The notes: generated from the sequence alone by a model not told the origin. Positions 25,902-35,748 are shown, counted from the stretch's first letter. The stretch is 64,000 nt of DNA from Mucilaginibacter straminoryzae (GCF_022953055.1 NZ_JALJEJ010000009.1:117846-181845), one strand, 5' to 3'. A program made the numbers and translations.

Positions 25902-27719
25902 CTACAATCCCTTTTCTATCGCATCATAAATAGCATCCATAATGCGCGGACGGATATTCAGTTGCGACAATCTGTCTGTTACTTTAGGGTATACCCGGTT
26001 CGAAAGAAAGACATAAATGAGGTTGTATTTCGGATCAACCCATACGCAGGTACCGGTGTAGCCGGTATGTCCATAGGTACCAGGGCTTGCTTTGTAAGAT
26101 GGATAATGGCTGTCAGCAATCGGGCCCCAGCCATCAAAACCTAACCCGCGGCGACTGTTGTTGGATTGCCGGTGCGTAAATAGTTCAACCGTCTCTGGTT
26201 TCAGGTATTGCACACCTCCGTAGCTCCCCCTGTTCAGTAACATCTGGAAAAGAATAGCCTGATCATTTGCGGTAGCAAAATACCCGGCGTGGCCAGATAC
26301 CCCACCTGCCATGGCAGCACCCTGATCATGTACATAACCATCCAGCAGCGTATGCCTGAAATAGGTATCGTTTTCTGTAGGGATAATCTGATCACGGCTG
26401 AACCGGTCGCGCGGCAGGAAACCTGCGGTTTGCATACCCAAAGGCTGGTAGAATTCTTCGGCCGTATAAATATTCAGCGGTTTTGCAGTAATGGTTTCGA
26501 TAATTTCCTTGGTGAAATACATGCTCAGGTCGCTGTACACATACTTACCGCGTGTGCGTAAACCAGAATTCAGCATCTGTGGCAGCATGACGTCGCGGTA
26601 GTAGTTTTTACGCAGGTAGTAACCATCGGCAACTTTGGTCGGGTAAGCTTCTGACGAATCAGCGCTGTGATCCTGCGGCTTCAACGCTTCGTAAAAAGGA
26701 ATGTATGGCACCAAACCTGCTTCATGCAGCAACAACTCCCTTACCTTTATGGTACGCTTGTTGGTATTTGCAGCTGCGGGCAGGTAATACCCCATGGTAG
26801 AATCCAGGTTAAGCTTTCCCTGCTCATACAACCGCATGGCAGCGGGAGTAGTGGCAGACACCTTGGTTACCGAAGCCATATCAAAGATGTCGGTCACCTT
26901 TTCGGGCAAAGCATCTGCATCGTACGTATGGTGCCCGTAAGCTTTGTTAAAAATCACTTTACCATCTTTCACTACCAATACCACGCAGCCCGGTGCAGCA
27001 TGTCCGCGCACTGCTTCATTGGCAATATTATCAATGGCAGCCAGGTTGTTCGAATTGACACCCGCATCTTCCGGAACGGTATATTGTAAACGCACCTTAG
27101 TGGTTTGGAAGCCGGTGCTTACCAAATACTTAGAAGAAAAACTTTGAGGCAATTTAGCCGTTGCAGCTACGCCGCCAAATAAAACCTGCGGTGTGTACTC
27201 TGCCGTAACCAGCGATTGCCTGTCGCACCAGATAATGGGGCCGGTAAAATTATTGAACGTGCTTAACGCTCGGCCGGTACCATAAAACGCGACGATGGTG
27301 GTCTTGAGTTTTTGCGTAGCCTCAATAAAATTGATTAACGCCGTGTTTGCCATATCTGCTTCCGCAAGCTCGAAAACAATTACGTTGTACAATTTCAGGT
27401 CCTGCGACAGCAGGTCCATCTTACCGCGGTAATTATTTCCGTCGAACGGCTTTACCGCGGTGTACTTATTCATCAGGCTGTCGAAAGCGCTGGAGAAGCT
27501 ATACTGAAAATGAACGGCAGCAACCTTATTCTGGTCGAGGTTCTCCAGCGGGATCACGTCCTGGGCATTGTTCAGCAAAACAGTGGTTTGCGCGGCCACC
27601 CTTGTTTCTGCCAGTATCTGCTGATTGGTTAAGCCTGCAGCAGGTTGCGCGCATGCTTGTTGTACAGTTGTCAGTCCCCCTAAAAGCAGCAGGATAAATA
27701 GCTGCTTATTTCTTTTCAT
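25902..27719 (-). CDS. Secreted serine hydrolase: GH3 C-terminal-like domain fused to class C beta-lactamase domain
   Basis: About 605 residues (ATG 27719; an alternative ATG at 27734 adds five). Signal peptide ends near QQACAQ. Residues about 30-200 resemble the C-terminal domain of family 3 glycosidases (AAQTTVLLNNAQDVIPLENL, LYNVIVFELAEADMANTALINFI, TIVAFYGTGRAL). The rest is a beta-lactamase/PBP-fold: SVTK (SxxK), YSDLSMYFTKE (YxN-like) and HTGYTGT. In most Bacteroidota relatives an N-terminal GH3 NagZ-type barrel precedes these; it is absent here. Probably acts in peptidoglycan recycling. It overlaps the upstream amidohydrolase by 14 bases. Confidence 0.85.
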   Translation of the reverse strand: MKRNKQLFILLLLGGLTTVQQACAQPAAGLTNQQILAETRVAAQTTVLLNNAQDVIPLENLDQNKVAAVHFQYSFSSAFDSLMNKYTAVKPFDGNNYRGKMDLLSQDLKLYNVIVFELAEADMANTALINFIEATQKLKTTIVAFYGTGRALSTFNNFTGPIIWCDRQSLVTAEYTPQVLFGGVAATAKLPQSFSSKYLVSTGFQTTKVRLQYTVPEDAGVNSNNLAAIDNIANEAVRGHAAPGCVVLVVKDGKVIFNKAYGHHTYDADALPEKVTDIFDMASVTKVSATTPAAMRLYEQGKLNLDSTMGYYLPAAANTNKRTIKVRELLLHEAGLVPYIPFYEALKPQDHSADSSEAYPTKVADGYYLRKNYYRDVMLPQMLNSGLRTRGKYVYSDLSMYFTKEIIETITAKPLNIYTAEEFYQPLGMQTAGFLPRDRFSRDQIIPTENDTYFRHTLLDGYVHDQGAAMAGGVSGHAGYFATANDQAILFQMLLNRGSYGGVQYLKPETVELFTHRQSNNSRRGLGFDGWGPIADSHYPSYKASPGTYGHTGYTGTCVWVDPKYNLIYVFLSNRVYPKVTDRLSQLNIRPRIMDAIYDAIEKGL

Positions 27720-29367
27720 AAACTTTTTCACCATTAATATACGTCTTCAACACCTTCACTTTTGGCAGCTCATCACCTTTAGCTTTCATCAAATCCTGAT
27801 CCAGGATAACAAAATCAGCATACTTACCCACCTCTATACTGCCTTTCTCCTTCTCTTCAAAATTAGCCCGGGCTGCCCATATAGTCATCCCGCGAAGCGC
27901 TTCCATCCTGCTTAATGCGTTCTCTTTCTGGAAGCCACCTTCAGGGTAACCTTTTAAATCCTTGCGCTCCGTTGCAGCATAGAACGTATATAATGGATTG
28001 ATATTTTCTACCGGGAAATCTGTACCCAGGGGTATCCATCCGTTTTGTTTTAATAGTTCTTTGTAAGCATAAGCTGTTTTCAACCGCTTTTCGCCCAAGC
28101 GCTGCCCGGCCCAATACATATCTGAAGTAGCGTGCGTAGGCTGAACGGAAGGGATGATATTGTAATCGGCAAAGAGCTTCATATCTTGCGGCGAAACGAT
28201 CTGCGCATGCTCTATCCGCCAGCGGCGATCATTCTTCCCTTTCAAGGCTTTGCTATAAATATTTAATATTAAACGATTGGCGGAGTCGCCGATACAGTGT
28301 GTACACATCTGGAAACCTTTGTCGGCCAGTTTCTGTGCCACTTCCTGGTAGTGCTGCGGCGTATTCAGCAAGAAGCCTTTCCATTTGGGACGGTCGCTGT
28401 AGTCCTGTAATAAGCAAGCCCCGCGCGAGCCCAATGCGCCATCTGCATACACTTTAAAGGCACGGACATTCAGCCTTGGCGTTTTAAATACGCCACGTTT
28501 AAACAGATATTCGAAATTCTCCGGATTGTCTGACAGCATCACATACATCCGCATCTTCAGCGAGCCTTTATGCTGAAGTTGCGCCAGGCGGTTGATCATC
28601 GGGTAATTTAATCCGCATTCGTCTACAGTAGTCAAACCCACTGCAAAGCAATTGCTTTGCGCGTCCAGCAAGGCCTGGTCTGCAATCTGGTCTGTCGGTT
28701 CAGGTATTTTATGTTGAACCAGCCGAACGGCATTATCCACCAGGATACCGGTTAGTTTACCTTTCACGGTTTCTATTTGCCCGCCTTCTATTTTCTGGTC
28801 GGGTTTAATACCTGCAATATTTAAAGCCGCCTGATTAGCAATTGCCGCATGCCCATCAACACGTACAAGTATTACCGGGCGTACGGGGAATAACGAATCC
28901 AGCTTTGCTTTTTCCGGAAACTGCTTTTTAGTCCAATCGTTCTGGTCCCACCCACGGCCAATGATCCAGCCCTCGGTATTGCGCTTGCTATAATTCTGCA
29001 CCGAGTCAACAATCTCGGCCCAGCTTTTTGTACCGTCCAACTTTACCTCCTGTAACCCCAGGCCATACTGATAAAAATGGGTATGTGCATCTATAAAGCC
29101 CGGATAAACTGGCTTTCCACCCGCGTCAACTACTTCTTTAGCGGTATACTTATTTTCAAGCGTATCGGCATTACCTACCGCAGCAATTTTCCCGCCGATC
29201 ACCACAAAAGCCTGGGCCGTTTTAAACGTACTATCCACCGTATAAACAGTGGCATTTTTCACCAGCAGGTCGGCATTATATTCTTTATTGGCGTTGTTAT
29301 GATTATTGCAGCCGAAAAAAGCCGCGCAAACAAGCGAGAGAAGGGTACTTTTTAGTTTATCAGTCAT
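27706..29367 (-). CDS. Lipoprotein amidohydrolase, YtcJ-like
   Basis: 553 residues with a lipoprotein signal (LLSLVCAAFFGCNN, Cys about 19). Amidohydrolase superfamily: composite beta-domain start (LLVKNATVYTVDSTFKTAQAFVV), metal motif GFIDAHTHFYQYG, TTVDECG, THCIGDSANRLIL, RIEHAQIVSPQDMKLFADYNIIPSVQPTHATSD, LGTDFPVENINPLYTFYAA, and GSIEVGKYADFVILD at the end. Substrate unknown. ATG 29367 was chosen because it gives the lipobox; an upstream in-frame start gives no signal. Its stop overlaps the start of the serine hydrolase gene, so the two are coupled. Confidence 0.9.
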   Translation of the reverse strand: MTDKLKSTLLSLVCAAFFGCNNHNNANKEYNADLLVKNATVYTVDSTFKTAQAFVVIGGKIAAVGNADTLENKYTAKEVVDAGGKPVYPGFIDAHTHFYQYGLGLQEVKLDGTKSWAEIVDSVQNYSKRNTEGWIIGRGWDQNDWTKKQFPEKAKLDSLFPVRPVILVRVDGHAAIANQAALNIAGIKPDQKIEGGQIETVKGKLTGILVDNAVRLVQHKIPEPTDQIADQALLDAQSNCFAVGLTTVDECGLNYPMINRLAQLQHKGSLKMRMYVMLSDNPENFEYLFKRGVFKTPRLNVRAFKVYADGALGSRGACLLQDYSDRPKWKGFLLNTPQHYQEVAQKLADKGFQMCTHCIGDSANRLILNIYSKALKGKNDRRWRIEHAQIVSPQDMKLFADYNIIPSVQPTHATSDMYWAGQRLGEKRLKTAYAYKELLKQNGWIPLGTDFPVENINPLYTFYAATERKDLKGYPEGGFQKENALSRMEALRGMTIWAARANFEEKEKGSIEVGKYADFVILDQDLMKAKGDELPKVKVLKTYINGEKVYEKK

Positions 29368-29482
29368 CAGCAATTCAAGTTGGCAGATTGGATACAAAGC
29401 TATATACAAGTATCGAAAGCTAAAGTTATGGCTTCAAATTTTTAATTTAGCATCCGGAAAAGAAATCGAAGGGAATTTTTTA

Positions 29483-31336
29483 ATGTTAGATATTATACAG
29501 CTTTTACCAGATGCCGTTGCGAACCAGATTGCAGCCGGAGAAGTAGTGCAGCGGCCGGCATCTGCGGTGAAAGAGCTTGTGGAGAATGCGATAGATGCCG
29601 GTGCAGACAAAATACAGTTGATACTGAAAGACGCGGGTAAATCGCTCATCCAGGTGATCGATAACGGTTGCGGCATGAGCCTGACGGATGCCCGCATGTG
29701 TTTTGAACGCCATGCTACTTCAAAGATCCGCAAGGCGGACGACCTGTTTGCCATCCGCACCATGGGTTTCCGCGGCGAGGCCATGGCATCCATCGCGGCG
29801 ATTGCCCAGGTGGAAATGAAAACCCGCCGCCATGAGGACGAGCTGGGCACCTGTATCAATATCGAAGGTTCTGAAGTTTTAAGCCAGCAGCCCTGCGCTG
29901 CCCCGCGCGGAACTTCTATTTCCGTTAAGAACTTATTCTTCAATACGCCTGCCCGCCGGAATTTCCTGAAAAGCAACCCGGTAGAAATGCGCCATATCAT
30001 CGACGAGTTTCAGCGTGTGGCGCTGGCACACCCCAGAATATTCTTCAGCCTGCACCACGACGGGCAGGAGGTGTATCACTTACCTGCTACTGCGCTGAAG
30101 CAACGTATTGTTCACCTGCTGGGGAACAACTATAACCAGCGGTTAGTACCGGTAGAAGAAGATACCAGCATTATTAAACTGAGCGGCTTTATCGGCAAGC
30201 CGGAATTCGCAAGGAAAACACGCGGCGAGCAGTTTTTCTTCGTCAACAATCGCTTTATCAAGGATAATTACCTGAACCATGCGGTATTAACAGCATTTGA
30301 AGAGTTATTGCCTGATGACAGTTTCCCGCTGTATGTGTTGTTCATTGATATCGACCCGTCTAAGATTGATATTAACGTTCACCCCACTAAAACAGAAATA
30401 AAATACCAGGACGAAAAAGCCATCTACGCCATTATCCGGTCGGCCGTAAAACGTTCTTTAGGGCGGTATAATATCACCCCAAGCCTTGACTTTGACCAGG
30501 AGAACAGCATAGAGCACCTGATCACCCCAAAACCGATCGAGCAGATCGTCCCGCCGACCGTCAGTTTCAACCCTAATTTCAATCCCTTTGAAGCTGATAA
30601 AAAACCGGAGCGGAACTACTCGCAGGCAGCCTTCCGTAATGAACGTACGGCCATTCCTTCGAACTGGGAAACGTTGTACGAGATCAGCAAACGCGATGTA
30701 CAGCAACAGCATTCCATAGAACTGGAACAACCCAAAGTAACGCTGGACGAAGAGCAGGTGAGCAAAACCAGCGAACGGCAACTATTCCAGATCCATAACA
30801 AATACATCCTGTCGCAGATTAAATCTGGCTTTATGCTGATTAATCAGCAGGCGGCACACGAACGGGTACTGTACGAGCGTTTTTTACAGCAGCTGCAAAA
30901 CCATTCGGGATTAAGCCAGCAAAGCCTGTTCCCGGAAACAGTGAGTTTGAACAGCAGCGATTTTGAACTATTAAGGGAACTACTGCCGGATATCCGGGCA
31001 CTTGGTTTCGATATTCGCGAGTTCGGCCCAAATACGGTGATTGTAGAAGGTATACCGGCAGATATTAACCCCAACAGCGAACAGGCTCTATTGGAAAGCC
31101 TGCTAGAAGGCTTTAAAAACAACACTGCCATTTTAAAGTTAGATAAACGCGATACTTTAGCCCGTACCCTGGCCCGTAATGCGGCTACTAAAGCAGGCAC
31201 CAAACTATCGCTGGAAGAAATGAACCTGCTGATAGACCAGCTTTTTGCCTGCGAAATGCCCAACCAGGCATTAAATGGCAAACCGGTAATCAGTACATTT
31301 ACGCTAAATGAATTAGCGGAACGTTTTGAAAAATAG
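29483..31336 (+). CDS. mutL: DNA mismatch repair protein MutL
   Basis: 617 residues. GHKL ATPase motifs: ELVENAIDAGADKI, VIDNGCGM, ATSKIRKADDLFAIRTMGFRGEAMASIAAIA, then the transducer (INVHPTKTEIKY). The C-terminal dimerisation domain is present, but the usual endonuclease motif DQHAxxExxxxE reads NQQAAHERVLYE (about residue 452), and the CPHGRP motif is replaced by ALNGKP near residue 600, so nicking activity is doubtful. The ATG follows a 59-codon non-coding run-in. Upstream the divergent amidohydrolase begins 115 bases away. Confidence 0.95.
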   Translation: MLDIIQLLPDAVANQIAAGEVVQRPASAVKELVENAIDAGADKIQLILKDAGKSLIQVIDNGCGMSLTDARMCFERHATSKIRKADDLFAIRTMGFRGEAMASIAAIAQVEMKTRRHEDELGTCINIEGSEVLSQQPCAAPRGTSISVKNLFFNTPARRNFLKSNPVEMRHIIDEFQRVALAHPRIFFSLHHDGQEVYHLPATALKQRIVHLLGNNYNQRLVPVEEDTSIIKLSGFIGKPEFARKTRGEQFFFVNNRFIKDNYLNHAVLTAFEELLPDDSFPLYVLFIDIDPSKIDINVHPTKTEIKYQDEKAIYAIIRSAVKRSLGRYNITPSLDFDQENSIEHLITPKPIEQIVPPTVSFNPNFNPFEADKKPERNYSQAAFRNERTAIPSNWETLYEISKRDVQQQHSIELEQPKVTLDEEQVSKTSERQLFQIHNKYILSQIKSGFMLINQQAAHERVLYERFLQQLQNHSGLSQQSLFPETVSLNSSDFELLRELLPDIRALGFDIREFGPNTVIVEGIPADINPNSEQALLESLLEGFKNNTAILKLDKRDTLARTLARNAATKAGTKLSLEEMNLLIDQLFACEMPNQALNGKPVISTFTLNELAERFEK

Positions 31337-31363
31337 CTTGCGTAGCCAAGCCAATAAATATAC

Positions 31364-32125
31364 ATGAGCGCATACAGGCAAAACCCTCTTTCTAATATCC
31401 CGCCGGTCACTAAAAACCTGCTGATCATTAACATTATCTGTTTTATACCGGTACTGCTTTTCAGCCGCGGTGGCGAACTTGACCCGTACACGCGAATATT
31501 CGGGGTTTTCTATTTCAACTCCCCCCTGTTCAAATTCTGGCAGCCTATCACCTACATGTTTATGCATGGCAGCTTCATGCATATTTTCTTCAACATGTTT
31601 GCGTTGTATTCATTGGGCATGATGCTTGAATATGTGCTGGGCTCTAAAAAATTCCTGCAGTTCTACTTCATCTGCGGTTTGGGCGCCATCGCCCTGCAAA
31701 TGATTGTGCAGGCATATGAAGTTTATGCCCTGACAGGTCATTTTTTTCTGCGGCTTAACGGAAATTCTATCCCGGTTACTTTGGGCGATATGCAGAGCAT
31801 GGTTGGTTTACCTTTAGACCCTAAAGCACTTGAAAAGCTTTACGCTATTTACTTTGGCCCTATGGTGGGTGCTTCCGGCGCTATTTTCGGTATCTTCATT
31901 GCATTTGGCATGTTGTTCCCTAATATGGAGCTGATGATCATGTTCATCCCGATCCCCATCAAAGCCAAGTATATCATGCCGGTATACGTGTTGATAGAAT
32001 TAGGGCTTGGGGTAGGACAATTCTCGGGAGATTCTGTTGCGCACTTCGCCCATTTGGGCGGCGCTTTGCTTGGCTTTTTATTAATTAAAATTTGGCATGT
32101 TCAAAGACCAAACAATTTTTTTTAA
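31364..32125 (+). CDS. Rhomboid family intramembrane serine protease, copy 1
   Basis: 253 residues with about six hydrophobic helices. Catalytic Ser in MVGASGAIFG (GxSG) and His in VAHFAHLGGALLGF; conserved HIFFNMFALYSLG loop. Cleaves transmembrane substrates. It follows mutL by 27 bases and precedes a second rhomboid, so mutL, two rhomboids and an EEP hydrolase appear to form a plus-strand cluster. The GASGA context is canonical. Confidence 0.93.
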   Translation: MSAYRQNPLSNIPPVTKNLLIINIICFIPVLLFSRGGELDPYTRIFGVFYFNSPLFKFWQPITYMFMHGSFMHIFFNMFALYSLGMMLEYVLGSKKFLQFYFICGLGAIALQMIVQAYEVYALTGHFFLRLNGNSIPVTLGDMQSMVGLPLDPKALEKLYAIYFGPMVGASGAIFGIFIAFGMLFPNMELMIMFIPIPIKAKYIMPVYVLIELGLGVGQFSGDSVAHFAHLGGALLGFLLIKIWHVQRPNNFF

Positions 32126-32169
32126 CTAATGTAAGTTATAGTACGTATATGCGTTAGAAAACAATCGTA

Positions 32170-33060
32170 ATGAATACTACCTGGACAGACATCAGATATA
32201 AAATCCTTCATTCGGGCAGCAAGCTTAATTTGCTTATCGGCATTAATGTGCTCGTATTTTTGCTGATCAATATTCCCGCCGTGCTGGAACATCTTTTTGT
32301 TACCGGCCTCAGCGGGCCGAGCCTGATCGAGGGGATGTCGCACGAATATCTGGCGATGCCCGCCTACCTGCCTAAACTGGCTACCCGTTTCTGGACGCCG
32401 ATTACCTACATGTTTATGCACGAAGGGGTGTTCCATATTTTATTCAATATGCTGTGGCTGTACTGGATGGGCCAGTTGTTTGAAGAATACCTGGGCACCA
32501 AGCGTATTGTAGGCCTGTACATCATGGGCGGCATAGCAGGTGCATTGTTCTATATAGCAGGTTTTAACCTCATTCCCGCTTTTTCCCATTCAGAACGCCT
32601 GTACGAAACCGTAGTGGTTGGTGCTTCTGCCAGTGTGATGGCTATCGTTATCGCAACGGCTACCCTGCTGCCTAACTATACGCTTTACCTGATGTTCCTG
32701 GGGCCGGTGAAACTTAAATGGATTGCTGTTTTCTACGTCGTGTTGGATTTCCTGAGCATTGCCGGGCCAAATGCAGGTGGCGAAATGGCGCATATCGGCG
32801 GCGCTGTGTTCGGGTTCATTTATATGAAGCAGTTACAGCGCGGCAATAACTGGGGGGCTAATTTCCAGCTGTTTGGCAGTAAATCAAAAATTAAAGTGGT
32901 GAGCCATAATGCAGGCTACCAAAAGAACAGCAGAAACGCAAATTCTGCACCGCAACAAGAAGAAATTGACCGTATCTTAGACAAAATTTCACAATCAGGA
33001 TACGATAGCCTCAACAAACAGGAAAAAGAAACCCTGTTCAGAGCGAGCAATAACCACTAG
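32170..33060 (+). CDS. Rhomboid family intramembrane serine protease, copy 2
   Basis: 296 residues, six predicted helices. Loop HILFNMLWLYWMGQLFE, catalytic Ser context VVVGASASVMAI (GxSA rather than GxSG) and His in MAHIGGAVFGF. The C-terminal about 75 residues are soluble (ending NKQEKETLFRASNNH), with a basic linker before an amphipathic tail. Its stop codon is immediately followed by the ATG of the next gene. Likely active, but the altered serine context deserves testing. Confidence 0.92.
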   Translation: MNTTWTDIRYKILHSGSKLNLLIGINVLVFLLINIPAVLEHLFVTGLSGPSLIEGMSHEYLAMPAYLPKLATRFWTPITYMFMHEGVFHILFNMLWLYWMGQLFEEYLGTKRIVGLYIMGGIAGALFYIAGFNLIPAFSHSERLYETVVVGASASVMAIVIATATLLPNYTLYLMFLGPVKLKWIAVFYVVLDFLSIAGPNAGGEMAHIGGAVFGFIYMKQLQRGNNWGANFQLFGSKSKIKVVSHNAGYQKNSRNANSAPQQEEIDRILDKISQSGYDSLNKQEKETLFRASNNH

Positions 33061-34188
33061 ATGAAAGCTAAAAAAGGGCTAAGCTTTATTACCAAAGTTT
33101 TATTATTCATCAATTGCCTGCTGGCCCTCTCACTTTTAATCAGCTACCTGGCGCCCGTTACCGATCCGCGAAAGATCTGGCCGGTTGCTTTTTTCGGTCT
33201 GGCCTATCCACCGCTGCTGGTTGTCAACTTGATATTTGTGCTCGTCTGGTTGCTTCAAAAGAGCTGGTTCGCGCTGATCTCTTTAGTCTGCGTCCTGTCC
33301 GGCTGGGATATTCTTAATAAAAGCATTGGTTTCCATGCAGCGCGTACCTACCGCCAAAAGGAGACGCGAGAAGCCATCCGTGTGATGACTTATAATGTCC
33401 ATTCCTTTAAAAAGTATGGCGATAACAACGACAGCTACACCAAGCATGATATCCTGGATATTATTAACCTGCACCAGCCTGATATTTTAGGCATTCAGGA
33501 ATTCTATACACGTTATAAGGGCGAGTTTGCCATGGTGGATTCGATTAAGAACATGCTGAACGCTTCTTATTATTTCGATGCCATGACGTACCAGAACCAG
33601 CGCGACGCCATGGGTTTGGCGATCTTCTCTAAATACCCCATCATCAATCATGGCTATATTCAACTCACGCCTATCAAATCTGATAACCAGTGTGTGTTTA
33701 TCGATGTAAAGCGAAAGGATCAGATCTTCCGTTATTACTGTATCCACCTGCAATCAGTCGGTTTTGGCCCCGAAGACTATGAATCTCTGGATAGCGTGCA
33801 GAAAGGAAAGACAGATGTGCATTCTATCCGTCGCATGGCTGCAAAACTCAAGAATGCTTTTAAAAAGCGTGCAGACCAGATCGATATCCTGCGCGAGAAA
33901 GTAAAGGATTGCCCCTATCCTTATGTCATTGCGGGCGATTTTAACGATACGCCTTCTTCTTATTCGGTTAACCGCCTCGCCAAAGGAATGAAGAATGCGT
34001 TCAGGGAAAAAGGTAGCGGTCTGGGCCGAACCTATAACGGCGATTTCCCAAATTACCAGATTGATTATATTCTGGCTACGCCGCAATTTAACGTGGCAGA
34101 CTACAGGGTGATCGAAAAAAAGTTATCAGACCATTACCCCGTCTACAGCGACCTGCTCCTGAAACCTTCTGCGGTCCAAACAAAGTAA
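33061..34188 (+). CDS. Membrane-anchored endonuclease/exonuclease/phosphatase family protein
   Basis: 375 residues. Three N-terminal transmembrane helices (about 10-30, 38-60, 66-88), then an EEP catalytic domain: VMTYNVHSFKKYGDNN, DILGIQEFYT, GLAIFSKYPI, IDVKRKDQIFRYYCIHLQS, VIAGDFNDTPSSYSVN, QIDYILATP and the terminal SDHYPVYSDL. The substrate could be nucleic acid, phospholipid or phosphoinositide-like; not deducible. It starts directly after the stop of rhomboid copy 2 (no gap). Confidence 0.9.
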   Translation: MKAKKGLSFITKVLLFINCLLALSLLISYLAPVTDPRKIWPVAFFGLAYPPLLVVNLIFVLVWLLQKSWFALISLVCVLSGWDILNKSIGFHAARTYRQKETREAIRVMTYNVHSFKKYGDNNDSYTKHDILDIINLHQPDILGIQEFYTRYKGEFAMVDSIKNMLNASYYFDAMTYQNQRDAMGLAIFSKYPIINHGYIQLTPIKSDNQCVFIDVKRKDQIFRYYCIHLQSVGFGPEDYESLDSVQKGKTDVHSIRRMAAKLKNAFKKRADQIDILREKVKDCPYPYVIAGDFNDTPSSYSVNRLAKGMKNAFREKGSGLGRTYNGDFPNYQIDYILATPQFNVADYRVIEKKLSDHYPVYSDLLLKPSAVQTK

Positions 34189-34250
34189 ACGAAAGCCGAA
34201 ATGTGACGTTATGTAAAGGAGTTTACAAATACGCCTTATTAAAAAAATTG

Positions 34251-34258
34251 TAAGTTTG
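34251..34258 (+). promoter_or_regulatory. -7 box of cysS, leaderless configuration
   Basis: TAAGTTTG matches TAnnTTTG and ends four bases before the cysS ATG at 34263. No ideal -33 TTG (a TTTA lies at 34222-34225). Confidence 0.55.
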
Positions 34259-34262
34259 CCGG

Positions 34263-35723
34263 ATGAACCAAAGTTTGTTTGTTTACAACACTTTAACACA
34301 CCAAAAAGAGGAGTTTACCCCTATTAATGCACCGCATGTGGGCATGTATGTCTGCGGACCAACGGTTTACAGCGATGCGCATATGGGAAACTGCCGTACC
34401 TATATATCTTTCGATCTGATTTTCCGTTACCTTACCCACCTGGGTTATAAGGTGCGTTACGTACGTAATATTACTGATGCCGGTCACCTGGAAAGCGATG
34501 CCGACGAGGGAGAAGATAAAATCTCTAAAAAAGCAAAACTGGCCCAACTGGAGCCGATGGAGATTGTGCAGAAATACACCGTTGGTTTTCATGAGGTGAT
34601 GCAGATTCTGAACACCCTGCCGCCAAGTATAGAGCCTACCGCCACCGGCCATATCATCGAGCAGATAGAGATGGTGAAAACCATCCTTGAAGCAGGATAT
34701 GCTTATGAGGTGAACGGTTCGATTTATTTCGATGTAGAAAAGTATAACCAGGCGCACAACTATGGCATGTTAAACGGCCGTAACCTGGACGACCTGCTGA
34801 ACAATACACGCAACCTGGGCGGCCAGGAAGAGAAACGGGGTAAGCTTGACTTTGCCTTATGGATTAAAGCTAAGCCGGAACATTTGATGAAATGGCCTTC
34901 GCCATGGAGTGTGGGCTTTCCGGGCTGGCACCTGGAGTGTTCTGCCATGAGCCACAAGTACCTGGGCGAACAGTTTGATATACACGGCGGGGGGTTAGAC
35001 CTGGTGCCTACCCATCACACCAACGAAATAGCCCAAAATATTGCTTGCTGCGACAAGGTACCGGCCCGTTACTGGGTACATACCAACATGCTGACCGTGA
35101 ATGGGCAGAAAATGTCAAAATCATTAGGCAACAGCTTCTTGCCGCATGAGCTTTTCAGCGGCAATAACAAGATCCTGAACAAGGGTTACAGCCCTATGAC
35201 CGTTCGCTTCTTTATGCTGCAGGCGCATTACCGCAGCACGCTGGATTTCAGCAATGAGGCGATGGAAGCGTCAGAAAAAGGATTTAAACGCCTGATGAAT
35301 GCCATAACATTACTAGATGGTTTGAAAGCTTCTTCAACAACCGACGTAACGATAGCGCCATTAAGCCAGCGTTGCTATGATGCGCTGAATGATGATTTTA
35401 ACAGCCCTGTTCTGATTGCCGAATTATTTGAAGCGACGCGTATCATCAACTCTGTTCACGATGGCAAAATGAAGATAGATGCCGCCAACCTGGACGAATT
35501 GAAGACGCTGATCCAGAACTTTGTGTTTGATGTTTTAGGTTTGAAGAATGAGCAGGCAACTGGTGACGATTTGCCGCGTGTGCTGGATTTTATTGTAAAC
35601 CTTCGCAGCGAAGCTAAAACTAACCGCGACTATGCAACTTCTGATAAGATCAGGGATGGCTTACAACATATCGGTATCCAATTAAAGGATAGCAAAGAAG
35701 GCACCACCTGGAGCAAGATTTAA
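34263..35723 (+). CDS. cysS: Cysteinyl-tRNA synthetase
   Basis: 486-residue class I synthetase. N-terminal CGPTVYSDAHMGNCRTYISFD (HIGH-type HMGN and first zinc Cys), GWHLECSAMSHKYLGEQFDIHGGGLDL with HHTNEIAQ (zinc site), KMSKSLGN, and an anticodon-binding C-terminus. Normal length. Followed by a weak hairpin and T8 tail at 35749-35781. Confidence 0.98.
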   Translation: MNQSLFVYNTLTHQKEEFTPINAPHVGMYVCGPTVYSDAHMGNCRTYISFDLIFRYLTHLGYKVRYVRNITDAGHLESDADEGEDKISKKAKLAQLEPMEIVQKYTVGFHEVMQILNTLPPSIEPTATGHIIEQIEMVKTILEAGYAYEVNGSIYFDVEKYNQAHNYGMLNGRNLDDLLNNTRNLGGQEEKRGKLDFALWIKAKPEHLMKWPSPWSVGFPGWHLECSAMSHKYLGEQFDIHGGGLDLVPTHHTNEIAQNIACCDKVPARYWVHTNMLTVNGQKMSKSLGNSFLPHELFSGNNKILNKGYSPMTVRFFMLQAHYRSTLDFSNEAMEASEKGFKRLMNAITLLDGLKASSTTDVTIAPLSQRCYDALNDDFNSPVLIAELFEATRIINSVHDGKMKIDAANLDELKTLIQNFVFDVLGLKNEQATGDDLPRVLDFIVNLRSEAKTNRDYATSDKIRDGLQHIGIQLKDSKEGTTWSKI

Positions 35724-35748
35724 GCACAGCGACGCCCGGAATTACGGC

